Assembly (NCBI GenBank): GCA_016865505.2
Contig: AP025252.1
Span: 4,796,137-4,860,136, forward strand
Source of the DNA: Bryobacterales bacterium F-183
Lineage (GTDB): Bacteria > Acidobacteriota > Terriglobia > Bryobacterales > Bryobacteraceae
Reading direction: 5' to 3'
DNA: 64,000 nt
The position numbers and the translations under genes were made by a program. Each line of letters starts with the position of its first letter. Position 1 is the first letter of the stretch. Positions 59,654 to 64,000 of the stretch are shown piece by piece. The notes under the pieces were generated by a model, which searched no databases, was not told where the DNA came from, and was given only the letters and a program-made list of their open reading frames with translations.

Positions 59654-59887
59654 ATGAGAATGATCGAAGTGACCGGGGATATTGACGAGAATCATCTTCT
59701 GCACGCGCGGGTCCCGAAGGATTTGCCCGCTGGTGAGGTACGGCTTTTGGTGCTTGTCCCGGATGAGGACGAGGGTGGCACGCACTGGGCGAAGGGGATA
59801 GCAGAGGAGTGGCGCGCTGAGCTGGCGGATCCTCGCGAGGACATCTATACTCTCGCGGATGGGAAGCCTGTGAATGAAGCGCGGTGA
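59654..59887 (+). CDS. Antitoxin-like protein of a PemK/MazF-type pair
   Basis: Product of 77 residues. A short beta hairpin region (MIEVTGDIDENHLLHARVPKDLPAGEVRLLVLVP) resembles the opening of small antitoxins paired with PemK/MazF toxins, followed by an acidic helix (HWAKGIAEEWRAELADPRED) that would fit in a toxin groove. Its end overlaps by 14 bases a frame that begins like MazF but is truncated, so the antitoxin probably survives alone. The family is suggested from context rather than from a strong motif. Confidence 0.72.
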   Translation: MRMIEVTGDIDENHLLHARVPKDLPAGEVRLLVLVPDEDEGGTHWAKGIAEEWRAELADPREDIYTLADGKPVNEAR

Positions 59888-60041
59888 GATCTACCCGGCC
59901 AAGTTTCCCTTTGGCGATGTACCTGGGATGAAACTGCGACCGGTCTTGCTGCTGAGTGGTGAACTTGGAACTGTGCCCGAGGTGCTGGTTGCGTATATCT
60001 CGTCCGTGGTTCCGGCGCAATTGTTGTCGACCGATTGCTGA
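59874..60041 (+). pseudogene. Truncated PemK/MazF toxin
   Basis: ATG at 59874 overlaps the antitoxin stop. The 55-residue frame reads like the first half of a PemK/MazF RNase: MKRGEIYPAKFPFGDVPG (family RGEIYLA-FPF), KLRPVLLLSG (family KRRPVLVLS), then VLVAYISSVV and LLSTD. Full toxins are about 110 residues, and the region after residue 55 is lacking because of a TGA. In the same frame after the stop there is GYKARELHKVK, faintly like the later family R-x-HK element, so deletion plus stop is likely. It should be inactive. Confidence 0.72.
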
Positions 60042-60070
60042 GGCTATAAGGCTCGAGAGTTACATAAAGT

Positions 60071-60108
60071 AAAGGGCGGACCCTTTCGGATCCGCCCTTT
60101 TGCTTTTG
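60071..60108. terminator. Bidirectional terminator between rpoC and toxin remnant
   Basis: AAAGGGCGGA (60071-60080) pairs perfectly with TCCGCCCTTT (60091-60100), with T runs on both sides (TGCTTTTG on the plus strand). It can end rpoC on the minus strand as well as the toxin frame on the plus strand. Confidence 0.82.
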
Positions 60109-60125
60109 ATTGTGTTGTTGCTGCG

Positions 60126-64000
<3,875 letters not shown>

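Overview
The window is GC-rich bacterial chromosome, gene-dense and almost free of non-coding DNA. The family mix points to Acidobacteriota of the Bryobacter/Solibacter type: VWFA-related Acidobacteria-type proteins, secreted proteins with carboxypeptidase-regulatory-like (CNA-B-like) repeats, MacB/ADOP-type permeases, ThuA-like proteins, and a MoxR/DUF58/BatA/DUF4175 cluster. This assignment is inferred from gene content; there is no rRNA here. No rRNA, tRNA, CRISPR array or insertion sequence was recognised.

Left third (1-16 kb), mostly minus strand: a secreted repeat protein, a fatty-acid desaturase, a histidine kinase/LuxR-type regulator pair, a CPA2 cation/proton antiporter divergent from an APC-type permease, a TPR protein, a small DUF6883/DUF4926 pair, alanine dehydrogenase, a peptidoglycan-binding protein and a VWFA-related protein. 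At 15.84 kb a ThuA-like gene and an FG-GAP repeat gene diverge from overlapping -10 elements.

16-28 kb, plus strand: two family-2 glycosyltransferases, a DUF433/DUF5615 toxin-antitoxin-like pair coupled to a YheT-type hydrolase, two MacB-like permeases, a phosphotransferase, small secreted or Cys-rich proteins and a large ADOP permease. A histidine kinase operon runs leftwards at 28-29.8 kb.

29.8-35.4 kb: ribosomal protein S1 with a clear terminator, then an apparent envelope-stress operon: ECF sigma factor, zinc-finger anti-sigma factor fused to HEAT repeats, DUF4097 protein and double-PDZ protein. The only sizeable gap (35392-35706) holds two identical-arm palindromes 21 bp apart, which look like an operator.

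36.8-40.3 kb: DoxX-like and DUF2304 membrane proteins, a TMTC-like membrane/TPR protein and a GT4 glycosyltransferase. 40.4-56.9 kb is the most striking block: a tightly packed set encoding DUF4159, VWA/amidotransferase-like, caspase-like (predicted nucleophile Cys replaced by Ser), TPR/peptidase-MA lipoprotein, MoxR ATPase, DUF58, BatA/VWA and a 1241-residue Q-rich DUF4175 protein, followed by mutM and a CNA-B-like protein. MoxR AAA+ ATPases with VWA partners are known chaperone-like systems; the caspase-like and peptidase additions make this version worth study.

56.9-64 kb: an MFS transporter, a CHAD protein, a hypothetical protein, an antitoxin with a truncated PemK/MazF toxin, and the 3' part of rpoC running off the right edge.

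Genome-scale signals: strand composition switches from C-rich to G-rich on the plus strand between about 28 and 36 kb, regardless of gene direction. Many first genes of operons have a TANNNT (-10-like) hexamer only 5-11 bases before the start codon, suggesting leaderless or near-leaderless transcripts.
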